DNA from: Martensiomyces pterosporus
Lineage: Eukaryota > Kickxellomycota > Kickxellomycetes > Kickxellales > Kickxellaceae
DNA: 64,000 nt
Direction of reading: 5' to 3'
Assembly (NCBI GenBank): GCA_025201845.1
Contig: MU603929.1
Coordinates: 63,981-127,980 of the forward strand
The notes under the pieces were generated by a model. It was given only the letters and a program-made list of their open reading frames with translations. It was not told the DNA's origin and ran no database searches. Below are positions 10,828 to 23,000 of the stretch, piece after piece. The first letter of the stretch is position 1; every line of letters begins with the position of its first letter. A program made the translations under genes and the position numbers.

Positions 10828-11838
10828 CGGCAGATGAAGCAAAACGAAGAGCTGCTAGGATTCTATGTGAGCCAAGGTAGGTATGCAAATGTGTGTGTCT
10901 TCTCCAGATGTCAAAGTAATGATGATTTGTCGTCAGCGCATGTGGATGGAGGAAAAAACGGAAGGAAAGAGAAAGGAAAGGTAGCAAGGCAGCTGACGAT
11001 GGCTTTAACAGTAAACAGGGAGGAGTGCTCTTTCCGCCCTCGGTTTATAGCTACTTTGCACCTCACACATCCCTTGCCAGCAGAGAATCTGGGTGGAACG
11101 GAGCCAGACAGCAGCAGCAGCAGCAGAAGTGGGGGGAGAGGCATGAACCCGAAAGCCACATACTCCTAGAATGCAGCTTGTTGACGCTTTAGCGCATTCG
11201 CAGCCTCCATCACCCTCTTCCACCCTTTGCCCACCTCGACAACAAAAGCAGCGCCAAAAGCGACAAAAACTCACCTCATTGTCCCTCCAGCTGCCCTCGT
11301 TCGCTATATGACAGCCAAATGCACACCTGCTCATTCTGCTACAAGCTGCTAATATGTGGAATCGATGCAGCCACGCGCCAAAAGCCTCGCAGCGGAGCAA
11401 CTTCGCTCCCTGGCAACAATGGCCACATCCGTCGTAGAATGCGCTCCCATTTGCAGCGGCTCCCATTGTCCACGTCCAATCTGCCACGCGCTAGCGTACA
11501 AGGAACTGCAGCAGCCTGACGCAGCTGGGCTGTGGAGGGAAGAATGGCTCACACGCCACCTTGTTAGCTAACTGGCGCAGTAGCGTTGGCAGTAGATGTT
11601 GTCGTGCAAGCCAGATAGCAAATACGCGCACAATCCAGCTCGGCCAGTTCCAGCTCGGCTCGATTGCTGCAAATTTCCGATCGCGATTTCGGGAAAGGGC
11701 TGCTGAATGAAAAAAAAATAATTTTCGTCACCGCACAGCTCTCTTTGCTGCTACTGCTACTGCTACCACCATTATTCTCTATACTGTCGGCACTGCTGCT
11801 GCCTCTCGCGCTTCTTTCATACCAAAGGCTTCTGGAAC
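10828..11838. other. Divergent promoter region between MFS and URB2 genes
   Basis: About 1 kb. It contains a short AGC-triplet run (11111-11126) and A/T-rich patches (11710-11725), but no reading frame with recognisable features; the short frames here look like chance. Confidence 0.5.
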
Positions 11839-14800
11839 ATGGCGGAGGCGCTATTGCTGCTGCCAAGCTTGGCGGCTGTGCTGTCGCACGTCGAAATTGG
11901 CTCTACCGCAGACCTGACTCGGGCGCTAAAGTCCAATTCGCTTACTTTGCAGCAACGTCTTGCGCTCGCATGGGCCATATTCGACAGCAGCAACGCTGGC
12001 GAGAAGGGCGGCGTTGTTCGGCGTTTGAGCGCAATTCTAGTGCGCAAAAATGAGCTCCTGGCAGACTGGCTGTTCTCCACGATGGTGCGCGAGCTGAAAA
12101 CAGCCAAGCCCGATCAGTACGCTTTACACAGAGACATAGCTGCAATCAAGCTCCTCATTTGCATTCTCGAGGCAATCAACAGCGACATGAGCGGCTCTGG
12201 ATCACTGGTGGAAGTGCGCACTGTTTTCCAAAAGCCAGTCATGCCCCTGTTTATGGCCGCATTGGAGCGTCAGCTGGCCAGCAGCGACACAGAGTACATC
12301 GCAGCTATGACAAGCCTCTGGCAGTTCATTGCCCAGTCGACCTCCGACGGTGCAGAGATGCTCTCCGAGCAACCGGACCAGCTCGCTCGGCTGCTTGGAT
12401 CGCTCGCCGCAAACTACCTCGCGGTTGGTGGGGACGAACCCGACAAGGCGCTAGGGGAGTCGCTGTCGCATGCGGTGTCATCTGTAGCATCAGTCGCGCG
12501 CACAGCCTGCGAGACAACCCACAACGCACCCAAGCTATTCACCCTCTTCGCCAAGGAGCTCCTGCTGCCGCTCTTGCGGATCGCCAGCCTTGCTCCGCAG
12601 GCAGCCACTCGCTCAAGCGTCTTGGATCTGCTTCACGTGTGCTTGTTCCATCCAGACTGCATGAACGAATTCGCTACAGTGCTACAGGAGCGCTCGGGGA
12701 CGGCCCAGTATGAGCCGTCGCAGAAATACATCAACCAGTTCTTTGACATAACCACATCTGCCCTCAAGGCGCAGGATAGGGATACGGTAGCCCAGTACTC
12801 TTCGGCGCTGCCCGATCTGTTCGCTCGCTATCTCCAGTCGTCGACCCTGATCTGCCCTGCCACACGCAGCCACGCCACAAGCACACTTGGGCTCTCTGCA
12901 CTGACGGCCAACCCGCTTAACGTGGCTCAGGCGGCAGTAAGCAACTCGTGCTTCCAGATGTTCACGTACCTGTATGGCCTGCTGCTTCCAAAGTGCGCTG
13001 CCGATGAGCGTGTCTTGGGCGCGATCAACAGGCTGGTTAAGGAGTACTTTACCGATCCGTGCTTTGGAACCACAAACAACGCCAGCATTGTCAGCAGCGA
13101 CATCTACCAGTCGCAGATCGAGTCGCTCAATTCTTGGCTCTCCACAGTCATCGGCCCTGTTCTGGCCTCCAAAACGGCGTCGACCGAGTCCGTTGTTCTT
13201 GCCTTGGGTGGAATCGACCTCGCACTCGACGCAGCACCCGACTCGGTGCAGGATCACAGCGCAGTACTGCTGGACGCATTCTCGCATGTCGCCCGTGCTG
13301 CTCAAGAGCCAGCCACCCAGGTTCTGACCCACTTGATTGCCACTCTCAAAAAGGCACGGCAGCTGGATTCGATGGTCGCAAAGCTAACCAAGGTTCAGTT
13401 TGCGGCTATTGTGCCAGACTCGGGAAATGCCAACCTTCTCGTTTCGGCGCTGTTCATCCGCGAGCTCAACGCGGCAGTGTCGCAGTCAATGCCATTTGCC
13501 CAAACAAGCAGCTGTCTGGCTGCACTTGTCGATGCTATTGTTGCGGAGGCCGCTGCCACGGAAGAAGGCAGTGCCAGCAGCAAGCGGCGGCGCCTTAGCC
13601 GCCAGCACCACGCAAGCGCTAGCTTGCACACCGACACGTACAGGGTCAATGTTTTGGCTACCCTGGCTGCAAACTTTGTGCTGTCCAGCGCGTCTGCAGT
13701 CAATACGGAGCACCAGCGCATCCTCTACCGCAAGGCGCTTTCTCAGAGCTACGAGTCGCTGCTGAGCGCCCTTTCAGCGGAGAGCTTTGCCTGGGAGAGG
13801 CTGCTCCTGCACTACACGTTTATGGAGGTGGCTTCGCGGATTGACGGTACTGAGCGGTGGATGGAGGCATGCATGCATCCCGAGCGCGTGCAACAGGCTG
13901 TCCTGCCCTCGGGTCTTGCAAGCAAAAAGCCCAGCAATGCCGTCTCGCCGCGCACCCAGGCAATCTCCATGCTGGTCGCGTTCCAAACTGCCGCACATTG
14001 GTCCGTGTTTGTCTCGTCGCTCAGCGCTGGAATCATCCCAGAGTCTGCTGCTGGCTCCGCTGACAGCGATCGCGTCACTAGGGCCGTGGAGAAGATGGTG
14101 TCCGATGCGTGCACGGGTCTACACGCATGCATGGCGCATGAGCACGAGGGCGTGCCGGGCAGCGAGGGCGGATGGGGACCGTGGGATGGGCACGCACACA
14201 GCATCTGCGACGCCAACTGCAACACTGCGCAGTGGAGGCTGCTGACTGACTGGCTTGAGCTGGTTTGCGAGTGCGCAAGCACGGACGTTGTCGAGTCCAT
14301 CGCCTCCCGAATTGTTGCCGAAATTGCCGCCCCGTCGGCTGGATCGCACAGATACTCGCTCTGCATGCTCGAGTCCGCCAGCTTTTTTGAGATGGGCAAA
14401 ATCCGCGAGGCATTCTTGCCTGGGTTGACTAGATTTGCTGCCGCCACGTGGAGGGCTCAGGTGGGAACGGGAAAGCGCTCCTCGCCCTCGCCCTCTTCAA
14501 AGAAACTGCCACAGCGCATTGCGCATGCGCTTGAACGACTGGCGGATGGCGTATCTGGAAGCAAGGGGCCATCCAAATCGCACTCCGCTCAGAGCACCAT
14601 CAGCGACATCATCGCTGCTCTGGAGCTCGCCGGCTCAAAGCAGAAAACGCTGCTAGCTGCAGACCAGGCAGCCACCTGGATCCAGCTTTTGCGCTCACTG
14701 CTTCGCTTCCCCACTGCCTACTGGACCGCTGATGGAGCACACACCGTGTTTGCTCTGGCTCTTTTGGTCGATTCTGGGATGGCGAGCATGTGCGAGTCTC

Positions 14801-16977
14801 AGGACGATGCTGTCTGCATGCGCATCCTCTGCCGCGAGCTACTCGAACGCCTGGTCAAGTCGCTGCCCAATCTGTCGGTACATCTTGTGCAGCACGCTGG
14901 CGCAGTGGTGGACCTTTGGATCGCAACCGCTGGAGCCTCAGCCAGCCTGGTTCGCCACTCCCGCCGTCTGCTGTACCTTACAATGGGCGCACTCGCGCAG
15001 TCGGCATTTGGACAGGAGGTCAAGGCAGCAGATGCGGCATGCCGAAAGCTAGCTGAGCATCTCTACAACAAGATCTGCGGCCACGCCTCCGCCGATTCGC
15101 TTGTCAGCGCGCTGGCTCTCGAGGCATTCAGCTCTATTTGCAAGGTCGCCAAGCAGTACTCGAAGAAGGTCCAGCAGTCCAGCGTCATCAAGCCCAAGAA
15201 ATGGATGTCTCTGATCGCTCCATGGGCGGAGCATGTGTCGGTGGTTGTCGCAAATGCTGCCAAGTGCTCTGATCTAAATGGCGCCCTGACTGACGAGCAG
15301 GCGACGTGCTCGTTGGGCATCCTTATCGCCTTGGAAAGCCTGAAGGTCTCGTTCGCTGCAGTGGGCGGTGGCGAGACAAGCAGCAGCAGCAGCAGCAGCG
15401 CCCAGCTTGCCAAGCAGACGATCGGTTCTGTGAAGGAGCTCTCTCGCAGCTCTAGCAGCTTTGCGCTTGGGCTCGTGCTGCACGCCATCCACCAGGCGTC
15501 AGAGCTTGATTCTGGTGCGACAGGCTTGCTTGCCTTCTTGGCCCACCGCCTGTCGCTGGCCAGCACAAATGGCTCTGTCCAAGACCGCATCTGCCCGTCG
15601 CTTCAGTCGCTTGTTGCACTCGCTGCGGATATTGAAAGCGAAGTAACTGAGAACAAGCCGCTCGCCGATGTCATTGCTCACCACGCGATCGAGCCCCTGC
15701 TGCGCAAGGTGGGTGCATCGACGTTTGAGCAGACATTTGTGGCCTTTCTCAAGCTCGCCGCGCAGCCTTGCCGCTTCAACGTGCCGTCAATCAACAGGGT
15801 TGTTGCCGCCTATGTTCGCGTCGCGTACAGACACGACGGCAAGATGGCTGTTGAGAAACGCAAGGCCGTGCAGCGCCGACTGGGCTGCATCCTTACCACG
15901 GTCCACTCTGCCATGACCGCCACCAGCAAGCCGGCTGATCTCGAGGCGGTCACCAGCGCGCTGACCATGGTCAACGACCTGGTCCTCGAGCCATTCATGC
16001 GGTTCACAGTGTTTGACGTCAGCGAGTCCCTGTCTATAGTCTCGTCTGCAGTCTCGCTGTCGCTCGCACTGGAACGCACCGGCTCTGCGGAAAACGCAGC
16101 CCAGCAGCTGTCCGCGCTCTACAAACTGGTGTGCAAGACGCTTAGCGGCATCGTTCGTCACCACACCAACGATGCACTGGACGCCATTTCCCTGCTGGTC
16201 GATGTTATGAGGCTTCTGGTGCACGCGTTTGTTGCGCCAGCAATCCCCAGGGTCTCCGGTGAGACGGGCGCCGTTGGCGTCAGTGCTGCCAGCACGCCCT
16301 GGATCGTCGCCTACGCCCCGTTCCCTGCCGAGTGCGCCGAGGCCTATGCCAGAGTAATCAGCGAGCTTGTCAGAGCGCGCCGCTTCACAGCATCGCCCTC
16401 CGCTGCAGGCGACAAAAGGGAGAAGAAGGGGGCAAGGGCAGCCGCTGGCGACGAAGAAGAGGGAGCGTTTGTCAAGCTTACTCGCGGCACCAACGCTGCA
16501 GGCGCGGCGTCTGTGCTCAGCCTGTTTGCGCCGTACATCCTTGCAGAGTACTGCGTCATCCAGGGCGGCGGCAAGCTGTCGACAGGGTTCTCAAGGCCAG
16601 CGCAGCCAAGCGAGCCTGCAAGCGGATACAGGTTCCAGGGCCTCTGCTGGCAGCCCGTGCCCGTGCTATCAGCCGCCAGCGCTGCTGGTCTGCCCACACG
16701 CTCCGACGGCGGCATTCGCGGAATCATCTCGAGCCCTGCGCTTCGGGAGGCGCTGCTGCCTGGATGGCATGCTCTGCTGGATGTGATGGCTGGCAGCAAC
16801 CGCAACTCGCTGCTGACGTTGCTCGCCGGGTCCTCCAGCGACACCATGCGCCACGCGTTCGGGGGCCCTGGGTGGGTGTCCATCTTTGGACCCGGCCGGT
16901 ACGGCGGAGCCAACGAGGTCCTCAAGTCGCTCTACCAGAGCTACCTCAGCTTCTACAAGTACAAGGGACAGGTTTAG
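11839..16977 (+). CDS. URB2: Urb2/Npa2-like nucleolar pre-rRNA processing protein
   Basis: 1712-residue helical-repeat protein without transmembrane segments. Its length, leucine/alanine-rich alpha-solenoid character and C-terminus agree with the Urb2/Npa2 family: the last 200 residues contain a block with EYC, LLPGWHALLDVM and a final SLYQSYLSFYKYKG, as in the conserved Urb2 C-terminal domain. Yeast Urb2 works with Urb1 in early 60S pre-ribosomes during 27S rRNA processing. Low-complexity insertions include a Ser run near 15388-15402 and a basic KREKKGARAAAGDEEE stretch near 16420. The start at 11839 is the first in-frame ATG before the conserved N-terminal helices. The stop is only 73 bp from the stop of the convergent TOG gene. 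The family is moderately sure, as Urb2 evolves quickly. Confidence 0.75.
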   Translation: MAEALLLLPSLAAVLSHVEIGSTADLTRALKSNSLTLQQRLALAWAIFDSSNAGEKGGVVRRLSAILVRKNELLADWLFSTMVRELKTAKPDQYALHRDIAAIKLLICILEAINSDMSGSGSLVEVRTVFQKPVMPLFMAALERQLASSDTEYIAAMTSLWQFIAQSTSDGAEMLSEQPDQLARLLGSLAANYLAVGGDEPDKALGESLSHAVSSVASVARTACETTHNAPKLFTLFAKELLLPLLRIASLAPQAATRSSVLDLLHVCLFHPDCMNEFATVLQERSGTAQYEPSQKYINQFFDITTSALKAQDRDTVAQYSSALPDLFARYLQSSTLICPATRSHATSTLGLSALTANPLNVAQAAVSNSCFQMFTYLYGLLLPKCAADERVLGAINRLVKEYFTDPCFGTTNNASIVSSDIYQSQIESLNSWLSTVIGPVLASKTASTESVVLALGGIDLALDAAPDSVQDHSAVLLDAFSHVARAAQEPATQVLTHLIATLKKARQLDSMVAKLTKVQFAAIVPDSGNANLLVSALFIRELNAAVSQSMPFAQTSSCLAALVDAIVAEAAATEEGSASSKRRRLSRQHHASASLHTDTYRVNVLATLAANFVLSSASAVNTEHQRILYRKALSQSYESLLSALSAESFAWERLLLHYTFMEVASRIDGTERWMEACMHPERVQQAVLPSGLASKKPSNAVSPRTQAISMLVAFQTAAHWSVFVSSLSAGIIPESAAGSADSDRVTRAVEKMVSDACTGLHACMAHEHEGVPGSEGGWGPWDGHAHSICDANCNTAQWRLLTDWLELVCECASTDVVESIASRIVAEIAAPSAGSHRYSLCMLESASFFEMGKIREAFLPGLTRFAAATWRAQVGTGKRSSPSPSSKKLPQRIAHALERLADGVSGSKGPSKSHSAQSTISDIIAALELAGSKQKTLLAADQAATWIQLLRSLLRFPTAYWTADGAHTVFALALLVDSGMASMCESQDDAVCMRILCRELLERLVKSLPNLSVHLVQHAGAVVDLWIATAGASASLVRHSRRLLYLTMGALAQSAFGQEVKAADAACRKLAEHLYNKICGHASADSLVSALALEAFSSICKVAKQYSKKVQQSSVIKPKKWMSLIAPWAEHVSVVVANAAKCSDLNGALTDEQATCSLGILIALESLKVSFAAVGGGETSSSSSSSAQLAKQTIGSVKELSRSSSSFALGLVLHAIHQASELDSGATGLLAFLAHRLSLASTNGSVQDRICPSLQSLVALAADIESEVTENKPLADVIAHHAIEPLLRKVGASTFEQTFVAFLKLAAQPCRFNVPSINRVVAAYVRVAYRHDGKMAVEKRKAVQRRLGCILTTVHSAMTATSKPADLEAVTSALTMVNDLVLEPFMRFTVFDVSESLSIVSSAVSLSLALERTGSAENAAQQLSALYKLVCKTLSGIVRHHTNDALDAISLLVDVMRLLVHAFVAPAIPRVSGETGAVGVSAASTPWIVAYAPFPAECAEAYARVISELVRARRFTASPSAAGDKREKKGARAAAGDEEEGAFVKLTRGTNAAGAASVLSLFAPYILAEYCVIQGGGKLSTGFSRPAQPSEPASGYRFQGLCWQPVPVLSAASAAGLPTRSDGGIRGIISSPALREALLPGWHALLDVMAGSNRNSLLTLLAGSSSDTMRHAFGGPGWVSIFGPGRYGGANEVLKSLYQSYLSFYKYKGQV

Positions 16978-17050
16978 ATGTGCAGTGCTTTTGTAGCCTT
17001 TATTTTGGAAACTATTTTACTACTCGCTTTTTGGAAACGGCTAGCCCTGG

Positions 17051-20000
17051 CTACTTTTGGCTGCGCAGTGAGCTACGCATCCGAGCAATTTTGGCCCTGA
17101 TGTCGTCCATGTTGGGTGCGCTGTCCGAAGGATTGCTGGCCATGCGCGACAGGAACGCCGACGACGGTGACGACGACGACGATTGCAAAGCTGGCTGCAA
17201 AGCGGTGTGCTGCTGCTGCTGCTGCTGCTGCTGCTGCGGGGCACGGCGTTGGCCTTGGCTGGCTGCCGACTGGCTGCCCAGGATCCGCTCGCGCAGAGCA
17301 TTGAGCCGGTCCTGGCTGCTCCTGTCATCTGCCCCAGAAGCGGCCGTACCAGTACTGGCACCCACCGCAGCGGATGGGCCAAACATCGAGCGAGGCTGCG
17401 CAATCGGAGACGTCAAGGACGGGCTGGCGGAGCTCGCAGCATTGCCAAAGCGCGGCGAGGATGCAGCCGAGGTTGCAGAATTGGTGTACAGCTGCGACAT
17501 GCGGTTGCTGGCATGTCCAGGGCTGCTGGCAAATTCCCTGCCGGGCTGCTGGTACGGAGACGTCGACACCATGCTCGCTGGCCGAGACACGCGTGGCCGA
17601 GCAACTGCTTGGTACGGGTCCTCATGCGGGCTGCCAGCCATGGCGGCGTCCTCGCCATCGTCGCTGCCGTCCTGAGCCGTCTGCGCAACATGCATGGCAG
17701 CCATGAGTTGCGTCACCGACGGCTTTGCAAGCGCAGGGTGAATCATGTCCAGAGTGGTGTGCAGATAGGCCCATGTCTCCGAAGCGCGCAGCAGCTTGGC
17801 ATGGGCGTCATCCACCCAGCCCACAAGAGCAGGGTCAGCATCCTGCGCTGCGCTGCTATCCAGCGCGTGCGTGGAAGAGGGCGGCGGCGGCGAGAATATC
17901 AAGCCCGGGTGCTCCTCCATCACGTCGCGGATGACCATGCCGGTGAACTGCCAGATCAGCCCACGCAGCACGGTGATAAACGAGTGATTGATGGTCTTTA
18001 CCGTGCGCTTGGGCAGGTCGCCAAACATCCACTTGTCCCTGTCCTCGCGCTTGCGCCATTCGCGGTCAGGGACATGCGCGAAGAAGCGGTGCGACATGCG
18101 CAGGATCGGATCAATGCGGATTCCGGGATGGCTGCGCGGGTCGCCAAACGCCGGGTTCGCAATACCAGCTGGAACGCTGGAGGCGCCAGACTCGACCACA
18201 CCCCCAAACTGCGTCTGAAGCTCCGCAGGGAGCGGCTTTGTCATCCGCCACAAGCACCTCATCACCATGTCGCCAAAGTCCATGCGCACAATGTCGCTGT
18301 CGGTCTGCGGCGGGTTGGGTGCTGGCTCGGCCAGCGACGATTCCAGCATTTGCAGCAGCGCAACATACACTGTGGTTCGGTCTGCCTTGTCGAGTATCTT
18401 GACCACAATTGTGTTGATCGCCTTCGACAGCTGGTCGGCGTTCGCAATCATGCCGCCAGCGCCGCTGCCACGCGAGCGGCTGTTTGGCTTGAGCATCGGG
18501 TCCACCAGCCTCCTGATGAGCTCCTCCAGCAGCGTCTGCATGGCGTCCTGCGACACCCACAGCGCCAGTCTTGGGTCGCTGAAGATGTCAATCAGCAGGC
18601 CCAGTGTCGTCTTACGGATGCGGCCCAGTGTCACCTGGAACGGCGATGGCATCGACGGATCGGTGGATGTGGTCGTGTATGCCCACCGCAGCTGCATGGA
18701 GATGGCGGAGATGATGTTGCCAATGTTCTTGCGAATGTGCGCCAGCGCACGGCTGAAGTGCGGGGGCGCCGAGTAGTTGGCCTCGGCGGGCCTTTCAATC
18801 GAATCGAGCATGGTCTGCAGTCTCTCGATCGCCTTCTCAGCAGCCTTCGAGTCGTCGCCGCTGAGGTCGGCAACGATGCCCTCCATCCACTGCTCGCGCT
18901 CGGGCTCGCTCATCGTCGAAAAGTCAACTGGCCCGCGCATGCTGCCCCCGTACACCATGGACGCAGGGCGTCCGATTCCAGAGGACCTGGCCATCGGGAT
19001 GCCGCTGCTGCTGCCGCCGTTCGTGCCGATATTGCCGCTGCTGCTGGTGCCCAAGCTGATGTGCAGGCCAGCAAGCGCGCTTTTCAGCGAATCGCTCCTG
19101 CCTGCGCCATACCCAATAGCCGAGCTCTCGCTCTCGTGGTAGCTGGTGCGGGGCTGGTACTCAGCAGGAGCCTGTGTCGGGGCACCGCTGCTGCCGGGCA
19201 TTCTTCCGCTGGCAGCACCACGGCTAGCAGCACTGCTGCCAATCTGGTCGGTCGTGGCCGAAGAGTAGGAGGGCAGGTTAAGCTTGTCAAAGTCCAGGCT
19301 GAACATGGGCCTTGCATCGCTGGTCGTGCTGCCAGAGCCCCTTGTGCCCATTTGCGACGACAGAGAGTGCTGCAGCTGGTTCTGCGAGGAATACGAGCCG
19401 TAGTCCGAACCCCCGCCGTTTCCTTCGCCAGAATGCGCCGCAGGCGGGGCGGACGATGAATGAGCAGCGGGGCGAGCCAAGCGACTGCCAATCCCAGCGC
19501 CACCCACAGCACTGCCGCGAAGTATGCCGCTCCCACCAGCGGCAGCAGCACCTGCGGTGCCAGGCCTTCCAATTCCCGACCCCGTGCGCGAACTAATGCC
19601 CGAGTTCGAGCCAGACGGCGCGCCGTACTGCGACAAGCGCGAGCGAATGCCCGGCTGGTGCGAGATCCCAGCGCGCGACCCAGGCCTAGCACCAAGCGCA
19701 TCGCCATTCGACTGGGACGAGACAGCCGACCCAGCACCTATAGCCGACCGCTTCAGCTTCTCCTCAAGCATCGTGCGCTCCTTCTCGGCCATGCGCCCAC
19801 ACAGCCTCCACAGCTCGTCTGCTCCGCCAGGCAGCTGCTCGCCAACTGCAACAAGGACGTTCAGCGTGGCCGTGCGCACGTTGCTGTCGCGGTCAGCAAC
19901 TCCCTGCGCAACGATGGGCACCGCCCTAGCAGGCTGCGCACACACTGCGCTGAGGCCAAGACCCGCTGTGCGCTCGCGGATAAGGAAGCAGATCGACTCC

Positions 20001-23000
20001 AGCGACTCTTGGCGGATGCGTGCATTGGACTTGTTCGTCACTCCGTGCTCGAGCAGCATGGTGAATATCTTTGTCGTCGGGTACAGGTGCGTGACCGTCT
20101 GCGTGAGCAAGCGACGGGACCTCGCGCGCACCACCTCCTTGGCATCTCCCAGCCGACTGATCAACGCTGGCAAGACTGCCTGCACGTCATAGTCGGACCA
20201 AGACGGCGCCTGCTGCGACTGCTGCTGCTGCTGCGACTGCTCGGTCATCTGTATCAGCCGCTCCAGCAGGTCAAAGCTCTTGAGCAACGTGTGCGTCGAC
20301 CCGTCAAACATGCGGATGCTGATGTATTTGAGCAGCATGTCAATGTTCGCCATGTACCTGTTGGCCAGCGAATCCTCGTCGGCCGAGTCAGCAAACAGAG
20401 GCAGCCTGAATCTCTGCTGCGAAAGAGCGTTGATGCTGATGACCTCCTCAATCGAAGTGAGCCCGCCAAGGTAGTCGCGGTCCTTGTAGTGGCCCGTAGA
20501 GAACAGCTGGCGGTGGATGAGCGGGTTGACGTGGAGGGACATCTGCTCGCTCAGCTGCGCCTCCAGGTCCCCACGCACACGCGCGTCGCCCAGCTGCATC
20601 CAGCGCGGCATGCCGTGCGGGTTGGCAGCCATATCGCGACGCGCACGCATCTCCTTTGCGCGATGGTCGCTGTCAAGGATAGGAGGGATGGCCTCGAGCT
20701 CCTCGTTGCTCAGCCGCGCTAGCTGGCTCACGGAAGACTGCTGCTGCTGCGTTGGCGTGGCTGACCGCAGAGACGAGCCCGGGCGGCTGCCCTCAGCGCT
20801 GCCAGGTGGCCCACGCACAGGCCGCGCTGGACGCATGCCCGAAATGCTAGTTGACGATGTCGACGCCGATCCAGCTGAACGGCGAACAGCCATTGGCCGA
20901 CGCAGCACCCCAGGACCCCCAGCTGCAGATCCGGCGCCAGGCCCTGCCCCTGGCCCTGCAGATCCGGCCACAGACGACGATGCCGGTCCTGGCCGTGCAT
21001 GGCCGGCAACAGGACGACCAATCAGCTCTGACGCTGTCATTACAGGCTCCACAGCAGGAGAGGGCGCACGGTCGTTCGCACCTGGTCTTCCACGCAGCCC
21101 CGCCACAGCCCCCGAGGATGCGCCGCCTGCTCTGCGCTGGTGTCCTGCGTCTACACCCGCAACACCAGCGGTATGGCGAAGCTCTTCGATCATCGGAGCC
21201 ACAGTGGTCTTTGACGCCCCCCTGAGCTGGCTGTTGCACGCGTCATATACAGTCTCGAATCCGCATCCAGCAACAGTGAGCTCCAGCACGCGGTGAGCCT
21301 GCTTCCGCACATCGGAATTGCGGTCCTGCAAGCACGAAAACAGCGGAGTGATAAGAGTCGACAGGTCGGGCAGCCTCATGCCCTTTGCGTGGCGTGGCCC
21401 GAGCGTGTCCGCAGTCCACTGCAGGAGCGACGAGCGCAGCTCCGGCGAAGTGTCCGCCAGCGCACCAGGCACCACTGGCAAAACCGCCTGATCAACGCAC
21501 GCAGGTGTTGCTTCGGCCCAAGCAACCAGTGCCGAGACAGCAGCAGCCCTTAGCTGGGGCTTCTTGTCTGCCATGCACTGGATTGCGGGCAGCGCAACGA
21601 TGCGGATGTTGTGTATTTGTGCAGCACCGCTGTCTGCCGAGAGTGCGCTCAAAAGGCCCAGCGCCACGGTGATCAGGTTCTTGTTCGGGTCCTGCAGCCT
21701 TTGCTTCAGAGCTGTGTACAGATCAGCCGAGACATTCGGCAAGATCCGATGGTTCGTTGAGTCGAGAGCAGCCTGGATAGCGTCCATTGCCGCCTTGCGC
21801 TCCTTCCAGTTGCTGTCGCCCAGCTGGCGGTAGATGGGTGGACCAACAAGGGTGCTGAGATCCTGGCGAGGGAAGAGGTCATCCATCGCGTCTTCCTGCG
21901 CTGCTGCACCACCAGCAGCGTTGGCAGATGGAGCGCCGCCGCTGCCGGCACCACCACCGAGTGACAAACTGCCCTGCGCGCGTATTGGTTCGGGCATGGG
22001 CTGATCAGCCACCTTTTCAAACTCTGCTTCGAGCAGCTGCATCAGCTGTGGGTTCAGGTCGTCCATGAGGTCCATCACCGCCGGCCCTAGTGCACGGCGC
22101 AGCGTTCCCATGAACGAAACGGCCTTTGTGCGCGTCTGTGCATTGCTGCTATGCAAGCCAACCTCCTTCACCATCTCAACAATCGGGCGCATCGCCAGCC
22201 CCTTGATTCCAAACTCGAGCAGCTGCGTGTCAAGCCACGCCAGACAGTCCGCCACCACCTTGGGGCTCTTTTGGCTCTTGATGGGCTCCAGTGCCAAGCT
22301 CACCAAGAGCTTGAGCGAGAATCTCTCGGCAATCGCCGTCAGTGCGCCCCCAGCAGGGCCCTTGAGCTTGATATCACCCAGCTTGTCCACCAGCGCCGGT
22401 GTGCACAGCGCGGCAGCACCAGTATTGAACTCTAGCGACTCCTCGCCTGCCATCCACTCGATGATCTGGAACGCCCGGGCATTGACCTGGAAGTTGCTCT
22501 CCTTCCATCCAGGCTTACGCGAAAGCTGCCGAACAACCAGCTCGGGGTGCACCCCAGAGCCACTGGCTGCCTTGTCGCCCAAATACTCCTTCAGCGCGTC
22601 CATAGCTTCGACTCGGTCCTTCCACTTGGCGCTCTCAAAGCTTGCCAGCACATCCGCCGGCAGCGCTTCGGCGATCTTTTCGTCCAAGCTCTCGTCATTG
22701 GCGAACCGCATCTTGACAGCCTCTCCTGCGTCCTTGCTTGCGCCTCCTCCTGCCTTGGGTCTTGCCGCTGTTTTTGCCGGCGCTGCAGCGCTTGCTGCTG
22801 CTGCTAGTCTCATTGGAGGTGCCCGCGCAGGTGCCCGTGCTGGTGGCGCGGGAGCTGCAGCGGGAGCGGGAGCTGCAGCGGGAGCGGGAGCTGCAGCTGG
22901 AGTTGGCTCGTCAAGGGTTCTGCCTTCACGCTGTGCTTTCTTCAATGCTGCGGCTCTGGCTGATGCCTCGAGCTTCTTGCGAATGTGGGGTGGGAGATTT

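Noticed and set aside
11005..11487. 160-codon Cys-rich minus-strand frame between MFS and URB2 genes
   Set aside because: Cysteines follow from TGC-rich composition; no signal peptide and no repeated spacing.
17183..19459. 758-codon plus-strand frame opposite the TOG gene
   Set aside because: Antisense shadow over low-complexity Ser/Gly coding sequence; Arg/Ala-rich with no motifs.
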